From positions 1 through 33,946 of the forward strand of contig DWZN01000115.1 in the NCBI GenBank assembly GCA_019117545.1: 33,946 nucleotides of DNA, written 5' to 3'. A program made the position numbers and the translations under genes. Within the stretch, counting starts at the first letter, position 1. The number at the start of each line of letters is the position of its first letter. Of the stretch, positions 8,879 to 19,596 are shown piece by piece. The notes beneath the pieces are model-generated. The model searched no databases. It worked only from the letters and a program-made list of their open reading frames with translations, and was not told the DNA's origin. This DNA comes from Candidatus Brevibacterium intestinavium (GTDB lineage: Bacteria > Actinomycetota > Actinomycetes > Actinomycetales > Brevibacteriaceae).

Positions 8879-9379
8879 TCACAGGCCTGCCATATTGGCC
8901 CGGCCGAGTCCGGCGAGGCTGTCGCGGAGCCGATCGGCCTCGGCCCTGGGCAGTCCGGGGATCGAGGCATCGGTCGCGGCCGAGGCGGTGTGGAGTCTGA
9001 CCGTGGCCAGGCCGAACATGCGGTCGATGGGGCCCGCGTCGACGTCGACGAACTGCAGTCGCCCGTAGGGCACGACGGTGGCCCTGTGGAACATGATGCC
9101 GCGGCGGATGAGCAGATCGTCGGAGCGTTCGGCGTAGCCGATGGCCCGGGCCTGCCGGACGATGATGATGGTGGCCACGACCCCGTAGACGAGCACGGCC
9201 GCCCAGACTGCGTGCAGCCATGGCGCTTCGGCGGTGAAGACGACCGCGAGGACGACGGCGACGATGAGCAGCGGGACCGTGATGATCATGGTGGCCAGGA
9301 CTTCCTTGAGTCCGTACTTCGGGCTGACGCGGTTGAAGGGCACATCGGCACCGATGGAGAACGCCGGTTCTCGGTTCAT
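8879..9379 (-). CDS. PH-domain membrane protein (YdbS-like)
   Basis: 166 residues. It has a short N-terminal region with NRVSPKYG, two transmembrane helices (about 29-50 and 54-75), then one bacterial PH (bPH_2) domain (about 80-150). The domain carries the family signature GYAERSDDLLIRRG, VPYGRLQFVDVDAGPIDR and FGLATVRLHTA. It resembles the smaller partner of YdbS/YdbT pairs, which normally lie side by side as here. The start ATG overlaps the stop of the DUF3180 gene (ATGA). It is likely a membrane complex partner of the larger PH protein. The substrate or ligand is unknown. Confidence 0.9.
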   Translation of the reverse strand: MNREPAFSIGADVPFNRVSPKYGLKEVLATMIITVPLLIVAVVLAVVFTAEAPWLHAVWAAVLVYGVVATIIIVRQARAIGYAERSDDLLIRRGIMFHRATVVPYGRLQFVDVDAGPIDRMFGLATVRLHTASAATDASIPGLPRAEADRLRDSLAGLGRANMAGL

Positions 9380-9837
9380 GCTGTTTCAGCTCCCGGTGGG
9401 TCTTGGGGCGGGATCTCGCAGAATCCCTCAACGATGAGGCCCACGATCATCAGCGCTGCTGCGGCGATCATGGCGATGAGCATGCCCGCGGCGAGGTCGT
9501 TGCGGATCCCCGGCGCGGACAGGAAGTAGTAGCCGGCGTTGCCCAGGTACCATCCGGCCAGTCCTGCTCCGGTCAGGGCGCTGGCCTTGGCCATGACGGC
9601 GACGCGGGCCGCCTGGATCGGGTCGATCTCCTTGGTCCGGTCGCCGTCGTTCCACTTCTTGATCGGCCAGCCGAGGACCAGCAGGATCGCGGCGAGGACG
9701 AGCATGCCGATGACGGCGAACCAGGGCAGACCCGGCAGTGAGAATCCCTGGCTTTCGAGCACCACGTCGACCACGACCGCGAGCACCGTGCCGATCACGG
9801 CCCATACGACCAGGGTGGACGAGGAAGTTCTCTGCAT
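9376..9837 (-). CDS. DUF3180 membrane protein
   Basis: 153 residues with four hydrophobic segments (about 8-26, 34-56, 85-108 and 112-138), typical of the actinobacterial DUF3180 family. The conserved piece PIKKWNDGDR plus DPIQAARVAVMAKASALTG is visible in the central loop. In M. tuberculosis the homologue Rv3605c sits at the same place directly after folK. It starts 28 nt after the folBK stop and its own stop overlaps the PH gene start. Its function is unknown. Gene order rather than chemistry links it to folate genes. Confidence 0.92.
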   Translation of the reverse strand: MQRTSSSTLVVWAVIGTVLAVVVDVVLESQGFSLPGLPWFAVIGMLVLAAILLVLGWPIKKWNDGDRTKEIDPIQAARVAVMAKASALTGAGLAGWYLGNAGYYFLSAPGIRNDLAAGMLIAMIAAAALMIVGLIVEGFCEIPPQDPPGAETA

Positions 9838-9865
9838 AGGTCCCAGTCTCTCAGATCACGATCGG

Positions 9866-10762
9866 CTATGGTGAGGCGATCCGAGCGACTTCCTGATCGT
9901 CGAGTTCGCTCAGGACCTCTCCGATCGGTCGACGGCCCTCCGGGGTGTCGACGTTGACGTCACCGACGAGTTCGATCCACGGAGCCAGCACGAACGCACG
10001 TTCGTGAGCGCGCGGATGCGGCAGGATCAGACGCTCGGTGTCGCTGACGAGCTCGTCATCGCCGTGACCGAAGCGGATGAGGTCGATGTCGAGGGTCCGC
10101 GGCCCCCAGCGCAGCTCACGGGTGCGCCCGCAGGCGACCTCGATCCCCTGCGCCACGGCCAGCAGTTCGGTCGCGGACAGCGTGGTGGTCACGATGAGTC
10201 CGAGGTTGAAAAAATCGTTCTGCTCGACCCCGCCCCAGGGCGCGGTCCGGTACAGCGACGACCGTGCCTCGACGGTGATGTCCGGGTGCCGGTCGAGCGC
10301 TTCGACGGCCTGGTCGAGACTGTCGCGCGCATCGCCGAGGTTGGCCCCGAGATTGAGATAGGCCTCGGCGGCCGGTGCCGGGCCGGGTTCGGCGGCGGTG
10401 CGGAAGCGCTCGACACCGACGCGGACATCGTTGAAGGCCCGTTGGATCGGCGCCGAGGGTTTGTGGACGACGACCTCGACGTGGTCGCACAGGCGCAGGC
10501 AGTGATCGGCGATGCGTTCGGCGAGGGTCTCGATGAGGTCGAAGGTGTTGTCCTCGACGATGCCGGCGACCTCCTCGGCGAGCTCACCGTAGTGGATCGT
10601 CTCGTTGAGATCGTCGGTGGCCGCGGCCCGGCTGACCGAGGTGTGCAGCGTGACGTCGATGACGAAGTCCTGGCCCTCGCGCTTCTCGAAGTCGAAGACG
10701 CCGTGGTTGCCGCGCACTCGCAGCCCGCGCAGCTCGATGCGGTCCGGGGCCGTGCCGGTCAT
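9866..10762 (-). CDS. folBK: Fused dihydroneopterin aldolase / HPPK (FolB-FolK)
   Basis: A bifunctional folate-pathway enzyme of 298 residues. Residues 1-121 are dihydroneopterin aldolase, which cleaves dihydroneopterin to 6-hydroxymethyl-dihydropterin. Visible landmarks are LRGLRVRGNHGVFDFEK, the HYGEL segment with Glu60, LIETLAERIAD and VVVHKPSAP with Lys101. Residues about 133-285 are HPPK, which pyrophosphorylates that product for FolP. Its landmarks are YLNLGANLGDA, YRTAPWGGVEQNDFFN, RELRWGPRTLDIDLI with the metal-binding Asp225 and Asp227, and ILPHPRAHERAFVL. Both active sites look complete. M. tuberculosis keeps folB and folK as separate adjacent genes; fusion would channel the intermediate. 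The start overlaps the folP stop (ATGA). Confidence 0.96.
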   Translation of the reverse strand: MTGTAPDRIELRGLRVRGNHGVFDFEKREGQDFVIDVTLHTSVSRAAATDDLNETIHYGELAEEVAGIVEDNTFDLIETLAERIADHCLRLCDHVEVVVHKPSAPIQRAFNDVRVGVERFRTAAEPGPAPAAEAYLNLGANLGDARDSLDQAVEALDRHPDITVEARSSLYRTAPWGGVEQNDFFNLGLIVTTTLSATELLAVAQGIEVACGRTRELRWGPRTLDIDLIRFGHGDDELVSDTERLILPHPRAHERAFVLAPWIELVGDVNVDTPEGRRPIGEVLSELDDQEVARIASP

Positions 10763-11631
10763 GCCTGTGCTCCGGTCCTGGCCGGGCTCGGGGCGTGGTC
10801 GGCCACGGCCGAGACGACACGGCAGGCGATCGCCGAGGTGGCCGGATCGTGGACGCGGACCGCCCAGGCCCCGGCCTGTGCGGAGAGCGCCGAGATCGTG
10901 GCCGTCGCCTGGTCCTTGGCCGTCTGCTCGGCGAGCTTCGGGTCCTCGGGGCTGATCAGGCTCGAGATGAACCGCTTCCGGCTGGCCGCGACGAGCAGGC
11001 GGTGGTCGAGGCCGGCGAACTCGTCGAGGGCGGCCAGTATCTGCCAGTTGTGTTCGGCGTTCTTCGAGAATCCCAGCCCCGGGTCGACGATGATGTTCGC
11101 CGGGTCGACGCCCACGGCGATGGCCTCGTCGATGCGGGTGCGCAGCTCGGTGATCACCTCGGCGACGACGTCATCGTAGTGGAAGGTCGCCGAGGCCTGG
11201 TCGAGATAGCCGCGCCAGTGCATGAGCACGATGGGGGCGGCCGACTCCGCGGCGAGGTCGAGCATGGTGGGATCGGACTGTCCGGCGGAGACATCGTTGA
11301 TGATGTGGGCACCGGCGGCCAGGGACTCCCGCGCGACTCGGGCGCGCATCGTGTCGACGCTGATCACCGCGCCGGCGGCGGCGAGCTCACGGATGACGGG
11401 CACGACGCGGCGCAGCTCTTCGTCCTCATCGACGCGGACGGACCCCGGCCTCGTCGACTCGCCTCCGACATCGATGATGTCGGCGCCGGTGTCGATGAGT
11501 TCGAGGCCGTGGGCGATGGCCCTGTCATGGTCGAAATAGCGTCCGCCGTCGGAGAAGGAGTCGGGCGTGACGTTGAGGACGCCCATGATCTTCGTCTGCT
11601 CGCGCATCGCTGGTCTGTCGGTCACTGGCAC
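10759..11631 (-). CDS. folP: Dihydropteroate synthase
   Basis: Condenses 6-hydroxymethyl-dihydropterin pyrophosphate with p-aminobenzoate to form dihydropteroate, the step blocked by sulfonamides. 290 residues from the GTG at 11631. The TIM-barrel signatures are MGVLNVTPDSFSDGG, VGGESTRPG, ISVDTMRA, INDVSAG, VDPGLGFSKNAEHNW and AASRKRFI, all intact. The GTG follows the folE TGA with no gap (TGAGTG). An ATG 24 nt further in (11607) would give a product beginning MREQTKIMGVLN, closer to many homologues, so the exact start is open. Neither start has a strong ribosome site, consistent with translation coupled to folE. Confidence 0.96.
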   Translation of the reverse strand: MPVTDRPAMREQTKIMGVLNVTPDSFSDGGRYFDHDRAIAHGLELIDTGADIIDVGGESTRPGSVRVDEDEELRRVVPVIRELAAAGAVISVDTMRARVARESLAAGAHIINDVSAGQSDPTMLDLAAESAAPIVLMHWRGYLDQASATFHYDDVVAEVITELRTRIDEAIAVGVDPANIIVDPGLGFSKNAEHNWQILAALDEFAGLDHRLLVAASRKRFISSLISPEDPKLAEQTAKDQATATISALSAQAGAWAVRVHDPATSAIACRVVSAVADHAPSPARTGAQA

Positions 11632-12254
11632 TCACCGCCCGAGGATCAGGCTCATCGCCTCGGCGCGGGAGGCGCTTTCGCGCAGCTGACCGCGCACGGC
11701 CGAGGTGATCGTCGAGGCCCCGGGCTTGCGGACCCCGCGCATGGTCATGCACAGGTGTTCGGCCTCGACGACGACGATGACTCCCTGGGGGTCGAGATGC
11801 TCGACGATCGCGTCGGCGATCTGCGAGGTCAGGCGCTCCTGGACCTGGGGGCGGCGCGCGTAGATCTCGACGAGCCGCGCGAGTTTCGACAGACCGGTGA
11901 CCTTGCCCTGGCGGCTCGGGATGTAGCCGATGTGGGCGACGCCGTGGAAGGGCACCAGATGGTGTTCGCACGTCGAGTACAGGTCGATGTCGCGCACGAG
12001 CACGAGTTCTTCGTGGCTGATGTCGAAGGTCACGTCGAGGACCTCTGCCGGATCGCGGTGGAGTCCGGCGAAGACCTCTTCATAGGCTCGTGCGACCCGG
12101 TTGGGGGTCTCGACGAGTCCCTCTCGGTCGGGGTCCTCCCCCACGGCGATGAGGATCTCGCGCACGGCGGCGGCGATGCGGTCGTGGTCGACCTTGTTCT
12201 CACGCCCTGCGGGGGCGGGGCCGAGACCGGCGGAGACCTCTTCGATATCGGCCA

Positions 12255-12255
<1 letters not shown>
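11632..12255 (-). CDS. folE: GTP cyclohydrolase I
   Basis: Converts GTP to 7,8-dihydroneopterin triphosphate, the first step of folate synthesis. 207 residues, normal for the type I enzyme. The zinc site is complete, with Cys96, His98 and His99 in STCEHH and Cys169 in EHLCM. The GTP-binding and catalytic pieces [35 protein letters not shown] and [11 protein letters not shown] are present. The ATG shares one base with the ftsH stop (TGATG), so translation is probably coupled. It lies first in the folE-folP-folBK run, matching pathway order. Confidence 0.97.
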
Positions 12256-14417
<2,162 letters not shown>

Positions 14418-14590
14418 AAGTCCTCTCAGGAATAAGATGTGGGCAACCGTTTCAGGCTACCGAGGCTGCCTGGGAACATCCCCCACAGCCTAGTACTTCG
14501 CACCGACATAGCCCGAATGCGCCGGGATCTATTCCGTCACAGGCCTCGGGCCGGTGCTCGGTTCGCCGCCGGCGTAATCGTCGTCAGTCT
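14418..14590. promoter_or_regulatory. ftsH upstream region
   Basis: 173 nt between hpt and ftsH with no coding sequence. As the first gap before the long operon it should hold the ftsH promoter. A weak minus-strand candidate is TTCGGG, 16 nt, TACTAG at about 14503-14476. No convincing terminator for hpt was found. Confidence 0.3.
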
Positions 14591-15142
14591 TCAGCTGTAG
14601 ACGTGCTGGGCCAAGGTCGCGACGAAGGGCACATTGCGGTACTTCTCCGCATAGTCGAGTCCGTAGCCGATGACGAACTCGTTGGGCACGTCGAAGCCGA
14701 CGTACTTGACGTCGATGTCGACCTTGACGGCTTCGGGCTTGCACAGCATGGTGCAGATCTCGACGGTGGCCGCACCCCGAGTGCGCAGGTTCTGGACCAG
14801 CCAGGACAGGGTCAGACCGGAGTCGATGATGTCTTCGACGATGAGCACGTGGCGATCGGTCAGATCGGTGTCGAGGTCCTTGAGGATGCGCACGACGCCG
14901 GAGGACTTGGTTCCGGACCCGTAGGAGGACACGGCCATCCAGTCCATCGTCACCGGCGAGTGCAGGGCCCGGGCGAGATCGGCCATGACCATCACGGCAC
15001 CCTTGAGGACGCCGACGAGGAGAACGTCTTTGCCCTTGTAGTCTTCATCGATGGCGGTTGCCAATTCAACGAGTCGTGCGGCTATCTGCTCTTCCGAGAC
15101 GAGTACCTTTTCGATGTCATTGCCGAGATCGTTGATGTCCAC
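14591..15142 (-). CDS. hpt: Hypoxanthine phosphoribosyltransferase
   Basis: Purine salvage enzyme joining hypoxanthine or guanine to PRPP to give IMP or GMP. 183 residues. The PRPP loop VLIVEDIIDSGLTLSWL, the flexible-loop region SSYGSGTKSSGVVRILKD and the base-binding end KYVGFDVPNEFVIGYGLDY are all typical. The predicted start is GTG at 15142, with GAGGAG about 11 nt upstream, a slightly long spacing. In M. tuberculosis hpt directly follows tilS; here a three-gene block separates them. Confidence 0.97.
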   Translation of the reverse strand: MDINDLGNDIEKVLVSEEQIAARLVELATAIDEDYKGKDVLLVGVLKGAVMVMADLARALHSPVTMDWMAVSSYGSGTKSSGVVRILKDLDTDLTDRHVLIVEDIIDSGLTLSWLVQNLRTRGAATVEICTMLCKPEAVKVDIDVKYVGFDVPNEFVIGYGLDYAEKYRNVPFVATLAQHVYS

Positions 15143-15188
15143 GGGTGTCGTTTCTCCTCAGATGGGGTCCTGGAGCTTCCATTATGGG

Positions 15189-16460
15189 TCACGTTCCCTC
15201 GCCGGTGCCACTGCGCCCGGCTCCCAGGACGACCTCCTCGTCGACACTGCCCGGACCGGCCGAGAGCCATCCGGTGATCCCCATGAGCACGGAGATGGCG
15301 ATCATGAACCACAGCGGCACCGCCCAGCCCCCGCTCCAGCCGAGCAGACCACCGACGGCCAGGGGTCCGATGGCGGCGAGAACATAGCCGGAGGACTGCA
15401 CGAATGCCGAGGTGGCCGCCGTGACCGAGACCTCCCTGGTTCGGGAGGTGATGAGGGCGAGCGCGGCGGGGAAGGCGAACCCGCCGTATCCGAGCAGGAT
15501 CGCCCACACCACCGGCGTGGTGGCCGGGGCGAACAGCAGACCCAGGTAGCCGAGGACGGCGCTGACGCCGAAGGAGACGAGGAAGGCGCGTGGGGCGATG
15601 CCCCGGACGATGATCTGCGGAGCCAGGAACCCGCCGGGCAGTCCCCCGAAGGTGACGATCGTGAGCATGATGCCGGCGAGGACAGGGTCGAGACCTGCGT
15701 CCCGGTAGATCTGGGGCAGCCACCCGAACTGGACGTAGGCATTGGCCGATTGGAGCCCGAAGAACATCGCCATGTACCGCGCCTTCGGTGAGGCCAGCAC
15801 CGATCGCCGAGGCGGCTGGTCCTTCTGCTGCCCATCCGACCGGGTCTGCGATCGCCCGGGTTCGGGCACGGAGCGGGCCAGGCGCAGAATCGTCCAGGTG
15901 ATGACGGCCGACAGGGGCAGCACGAGCCAGAATCCGAGCCCGAACCGCCAGCCGCCGAGCTGCCCGGCCAGCGGCGCGGTGAGCAGGGCCGGCAGCATCG
16001 ATCCCAGACCGAGGGAGACCGTGAAGGTCGTGGCCCCGAGCGTCGGCCGGTCCGGGAAGCGGGTCTTGACGTAGACGGGCAGGATGACGTTGCCGATCGA
16101 CATCCCGGCCAGGGCGAGGACGGTCAGCAGCGCGAAGGCCACCCAGCCGGTGACGATCGCCCGCAGTCCGATGCCGGCGATGATGAACGCGCAGCTCAGC
16201 GCCAGGGTGGAGAAGAGGCCGAGTCTCCTGAGCACGGGCACGGCGATGATGCCGCAGATCGCGAACACGAGGCCGGGAAGGGCCGTGAGCAGACCGGTCT
16301 GCCACTCCTCGAGGGAGAATCCGGCCGTGACCTCGGACAGCACGGGCCCGAGCGAGGAGGCGGCCGGGCGGAGCGAGGCGGCGATGAGGACGAGGCTGGC
16401 CAGAGCCAATGCATCGAGGCCCCGGGAGCGGCGGAACCCGAGCTCAGGCGAAGTCGTCAT
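15189..16460 (-). CDS. CynX/NimT-type MFS transporter
   Basis: 423 residues with about 12 hydrophobic segments and a polar central loop (SVPEPGRSQTRSDGQQKD). The pattern SLRPAASSLGPVL near the N-terminus, followed by LLTALPGLVF and the MSIGNVILPVYVKTRFP stretch, is characteristic of the CynX/NimT branch of the major facilitator superfamily (cyanate and 2-nitroimidazole transporters). The substrate cannot be read from sequence. I chose the ATG at 16460, with AAGGA about 7 nt upstream, over the GTG at 16466, which would sit almost on the ribosome site. It is divergent from an amidohydrolase gene across a 128-bp region, so the pair may import and hydrolyse the same small nitrogen compound (inference). 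Confidence 0.85.
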   Translation of the reverse strand: MTTSPELGFRRSRGLDALALASLVLIAASLRPAASSLGPVLSEVTAGFSLEEWQTGLLTALPGLVFAICGIIAVPVLRRLGLFSTLALSCAFIIAGIGLRAIVTGWVAFALLTVLALAGMSIGNVILPVYVKTRFPDRPTLGATTFTVSLGLGSMLPALLTAPLAGQLGGWRFGLGFWLVLPLSAVITWTILRLARSVPEPGRSQTRSDGQQKDQPPRRSVLASPKARYMAMFFGLQSANAYVQFGWLPQIYRDAGLDPVLAGIMLTIVTFGGLPGGFLAPQIIVRGIAPRAFLVSFGVSAVLGYLGLLFAPATTPVVWAILLGYGGFAFPAALALITSRTREVSVTAATSAFVQSSGYVLAAIGPLAVGGLLGWSGGWAVPLWFMIAISVLMGITGWLSAGPGSVDEEVVLGAGRSGTGEGT

Positions 16461-16556
16461 GGGCACATCCTTTCAGACGGCGGTCGTCTCCAGGTGCCCG
16501 GTCCGGGCCGACTGTGCGCTCGCGTGGGACGGCGACAGGCGGACACAGCCTCCAAT

Positions 16557-16564
16557 GGTATACC
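16557..16564. promoter_or_regulatory. GGTATACC palindrome in the divergent transporter/amidohydrolase region
   Basis: A perfect 8-bp palindrome in context TGGTATACCG. It lies near the -35 position of the amidohydrolase promoter candidate and contains TATACC on the minus strand, usable as a -10 for the transporter. A single protein bound here could control both genes. The GT-N-AC form resembles GntR-type operators, but no regulator gene is nearby. Confidence 0.35.
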
Positions 16565-16576
16565 GCTGAGAGTTCG

Positions 16577-16582
16577 TAGTCT
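16577..16582 (+). promoter_or_regulatory. Possible -10 element for leaderless amidohydrolase transcription
   Basis: TAGTCT followed by GGACCC and the ATG at 16589, giving exactly 6 nt of spacing. There is no ribosome-binding sequence before this ATG. The geometry matches that at lysS. Confidence 0.4.
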
Positions 16583-16588
16583 GGACCC

Positions 16589-17878
16589 ATGACGATCGTG
16601 AGGAATGTGCGCCTCTTCCCGCGCACCGCGGATGCCCGGGCAGTCGATGTCGAGATCTCCGAGGGACGCTTCTCCGCCATCTCCCCCGCCTCGGGCAGAG
16701 TGTCCCCCGCCTCAGGCACGGTGACGGATCCTGCCGGGAACGATGGCACGTCGAACCGCGACGGAGTCATCGATGGGGCAGGGCGGATCATGCTGCCCAG
16801 CCTCGGCGATGTCCACGCGCACTTGGATTCGAATCGGATGGGCCAGACCTTCCGTCCCCACACCGCCGACGGCACCCTGCACGGCCTGATCATGGACGAT
16901 CGGGAGAACTGGCGGCACGGTGAGCGCGGCGTCGCCGCTCAGGCCGCCTATGCGATCGGGACGATCATCGCCTCGGGCGGGACCCGCATCCGCTCGCATG
17001 CTCAGGTCGACTCCGACTGCGGGCTGGAGCGGTTCCACGGCGTCGAGGAGGCCCTGAGGGCCCATGCCGATGTCCTCGACTTCCAGATCGTGGCGTTCCC
17101 GCAGGCGGGCATCGTGCGCGAGGAGGGCGTGCGGCAGCTGCTCGACGCGGCGCTGAGCGAAGGGGCCGATCTCGTCGGCGGCCTCGACCCGCTGCTCTAC
17201 GACCGGGACCCGGTCTCGCACCTCGATGTCGTGTTCGATCTGGCCGAGAAGCACGGCAAGGGCGTCGACATCCATCTGCACGAGACCGGCACCGCCGGGG
17301 TCTTCTCCCTCGAGGAGATCGTCAAGCGCACGAAGGCTCTGTCGATGTCCGGTCAGGTGACGGTCTCGCACGCCTTCGCCCTGAATTCGAACCCCGACGC
17401 CGAGGTCCACCGGGTCCTCGACCTCCTCGATGAGGCGGGCATCGGCCTGACCACCATCGCTCCGGCCAAGGCAGTGCTGCCGCAGGCGCCGATCGCCGAA
17501 CGTCGGCTGGCCCTCGGGCTCGGCGAGGACGGTCAGCGCGACTACTGGAGCCCCTACGGCGACGGTGATCTGCTGCGGCGCACCTGGCAGCTGGCGTTCA
17601 CGAACGGGTTCCGCCGCGATGAGGACATCGAAGGCTGCCTCGACATCGCCTCCCGCGGAGGTGCGCAGCTCATGGCGGGCGCCCGTCCGGACGGTTCGGC
17701 ACTGACCGAGGACGCCCGCTTCGGTCTGGCCGTCGGCGCCCCGGCCGATTTCGTCCTGCTCGAGGCCGATACGGTCACCTCGGCGATCATGGACTGCCCG
17801 AGCGACCGGGACGTGTTCAGATCCGGTGAGCTCATCGCCTCCGGCGGGCAGCTGCTCGGAGGCGTCCGTCTGAGCTGA
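16589..17878 (+). CDS. Cytosine-deaminase-like amidohydrolase
   Basis: A metal-dependent hydrolase of the amidohydrolase superfamily, 429 residues. The metal and active-site series is complete: HAHLD (His76, His78), IHLHE (His229, Glu232), SHAF (His261), and LGEDGQRDYWSPYGDGD, which aligns with the GHDD...PWYPLG region of E. coli CodA and supplies the catalytic Asp. The N-terminal beta-sandwich strands (1-68) include an insert, about residues 36-60, rich in Ser, Pro and Gly. It probably deaminates or hydrolyses a cyclic nitrogen compound in the cytosol; cytosine itself is only one option. The Glu-Asp-Gly in place of CodA's His-Asp-Asp argues for a different substrate. It is divergent from a CynX/NimT-type transporter and ends 3 nt from a convergent nuclease gene. 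Confidence 0.85.
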   Translation: MTIVRNVRLFPRTADARAVDVEISEGRFSAISPASGRVSPASGTVTDPAGNDGTSNRDGVIDGAGRIMLPSLGDVHAHLDSNRMGQTFRPHTADGTLHGLIMDDRENWRHGERGVAAQAAYAIGTIIASGGTRIRSHAQVDSDCGLERFHGVEEALRAHADVLDFQIVAFPQAGIVREEGVRQLLDAALSEGADLVGGLDPLLYDRDPVSHLDVVFDLAEKHGKGVDIHLHETGTAGVFSLEEIVKRTKALSMSGQVTVSHAFALNSNPDAEVHRVLDLLDEAGIGLTTIAPAKAVLPQAPIAERRLALGLGEDGQRDYWSPYGDGDLLRRTWQLAFTNGFRRDEDIEGCLDIASRGGAQLMAGARPDGSALTEDARFGLAVGAPADFVLLEADTVTSAIMDCPSDRDVFRSGELIASGGQLLGGVRLS

Positions 17879-17881
17879 GGG

Positions 17882-19468
17882 TCATCCCCGACGACGGCCG
17901 ATCGCAAGGGCGAGCGCACCCAGCCCGATGAGCACCGCGCCCGCACCGAGGCCGGCCAGCCCGATGCCGGTCCGGGGGAGGTCCCCCACCGGGCTGGAAG
18001 CCTCCGAACCGTCAGCGTCAGAGGAGTCTTCGGCTTCAGACGCGCCGCCGGAGTCGTCAGTTCCATTCGTCCCCGCTGAGGCACCCGTCGAGGTGGCCGC
18101 GTCGGAGTCCGGCGAATCGGCGGCGCCCGCGTCGCCGGAGGACTCGTCGTCTGCGCCGTCAGCCGAACCCGTGCCCGCGTCACCGTCGGGCCCCGAAGCG
18201 TCGGTGTCCGATTCGGCGGCACCCGCGTCGCTGTCGGCAGCCGTGCCGGACTCGGAATCCCCCGCCGAGTCCGTGTCGGCCTCGGATCCCTCGGCTGCGG
18301 CGTCCCCGTCGACGTCTGCAGCCGGCTCCTCGTCATCGTTGTCGACACTGTAGGTGATGAGGTTGCCTTTGTGGTCGCTCGGCCACGCGGCCTCGGGCGT
18401 GAAGAACTCGTCCTGAGCATCCTCTTCGACGAACTCATCGCGGACGACCGAGGTGCGCGGGCCCACGATCTTCGCCGCAGTGGCCTCGAGGGCGTCGTCG
18501 GCGGAGTCGAAGACGAAGTCGATCCGATCGCGTTCGTCCGCTTTCGGAGTCCAGCTCAGCTCCGAGGTGGGGAAGGCTGTGTTTCCCGCCGGCCATGTCA
18601 CTCCGGGATGGGTGATCTCATCGGGGTGGACGTGCCGGTAAGCGTCACGGTATCCGCCCTTCTCCAGCTCCAGCGTCGAATCCCAGGGCATGACGACGCC
18701 GTGATGGTCGTGCTGTTCCTTGGCGCGCTCGGTCCAGTCGAGGTGTGAGGGCTCGTTGAAGTCGCCTCCGATGAGCACCGAGCGGCCCTGACTGCGGTCG
18801 TCCTCGGCGGCCTCGACCGTTCGTGCCACGGCTTCGCTGCGACCGGACTCGCGGTTGATCTCGGAGATCACGTCGGTGTCGGTGATCGGCCCGGACGGGA
18901 TCTCGTCCCAGCGGTACTCGCTCGTCGGAAGCGGTGGAGGGGTCCCTCCGCCGTAGCCTCGAGGCAGGTAGTTAGCGTAATAGCGGTACTCGAGATGCCC
19001 GGAGTACACCGCAACTTCCTGCCCTCCGAGGTCGACGACGGCTCTGGCGAATCCGTCTGCCGAGGAGGAGTCCGTGATCGGGAAGCGGGAGACGATTCCC
19101 GCGTCGACGGTGGCCTTGCTGGACGTCTCGAGGCCCCGGCGATTGAGTTCCCGGCTGACCGACTTCGCTGCCAATCCGGCCTCGGAGAGCATGATGACGT
19201 CGGCTCCGGTCTCCTCGATGACGTCCGCGACGCGATCGATGCCCTCGGGGACCTGCGTGCCCTGATGCCAGATATTCAGCTGCAGCACAGTGAATTCGTC
19301 GATCGACTCCGAGGACGGTTGCGCCGCGGCAGGAAGGGGGCTCACGGCGTCTCCGAGTGCCAGAGCCAGTGCTGTTCCAGCACAGAGCAGTGAGCTTCGT
19401 CGGGACGAAACAGACCTCAGGGACAAGACGAACCTTTCTGGTAGTAAGGGGCTGACCAGGGACACCAT
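17882..19468 (-). CDS. Secreted, LPXTG-anchored endonuclease/exonuclease/phosphatase-family protein
   Basis: 528 residues from the ATG. A signal peptide ends near AAAQP (about 47-51). The catalytic domain (about 58-372) has the DNase-I-like series QLNIW (Asn65), SEAG (Glu96), GGDFNEP (Asp236, Asn238), DRIDFVF (Asp316 region) and PSDHKG (Asp365, His366). An extremely acidic Ser/Asp/Ala/Gly linker (about 377-495) spaces it from LPRTG (497-501), a hydrophobic helix and a C-terminal RRRG, a sortase sorting signal. It therefore likely hydrolyses a phosphodiester or phosphomonoester at the cell wall. The start is uncertain: a TTG at 19426 has AAAGG 6 nt upstream and gives a compact signal peptide (MSLRSVSSRR...), whereas the ATG at 19468 has no good ribosome site. 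No sortase gene is in the window. Confidence 0.88.
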   Translation of the reverse strand: MVSLVSPLLPERFVLSLRSVSSRRSSLLCAGTALALALGDAVSPLPAAAQPSSESIDEFTVLQLNIWHQGTQVPEGIDRVADVIEETGADVIMLSEAGLAAKSVSRELNRRGLETSSKATVDAGIVSRFPITDSSSADGFARAVVDLGGQEVAVYSGHLEYRYYANYLPRGYGGGTPPPLPTSEYRWDEIPSGPITDTDVISEINRESGRSEAVARTVEAAEDDRSQGRSVLIGGDFNEPSHLDWTERAKEQHDHHGVVMPWDSTLELEKGGYRDAYRHVHPDEITHPGVTWPAGNTAFPTSELSWTPKADERDRIDFVFDSADDALEATAAKIVGPRTSVVRDEFVEEDAQDEFFTPEAAWPSDHKGNLITYSVDNDDEEPAADVDGDAAAEGSEADTDSAGDSESGTAADSDAGAAESDTDASGPDGDAGTGSADGADDESSGDAGAADSPDSDAATSTGASAGTNGTDDSGGASEAEDSSDADGSEASSPVGDLPRTGIGLAGLGAGAVLIGLGALALAIGRRRG

Positions 19469-19596
19469 AGTGCTCGCCGCCGTTTCCGGACATGCGTCTC
19501 AGCTTCCGGGACCTGACATCCGCCGTCTGTTCATTCGCAGGCCGCCTTGCCGTCCAACTGTTCTTCGTTCTCGTCACAGCCGAAGGCGGCGTGTAG

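Noticed and set aside
17979..18340. Repeat-rich Ser/Asp/Ala stretch considered as a repeat array or CRISPR-like element
   Set aside because: It is the coding region of the acidic linker of the LPXTG-anchored nuclease; there are no regular spacers or conserved repeat units.
19541..19590. GCCGCCTT...AAGGCGGC inverted repeat between tilS and the nuclease gene
   Set aside because: The 34-nt loop is too long for a typical terminator and the arms are simple GC-rich 8-mers.
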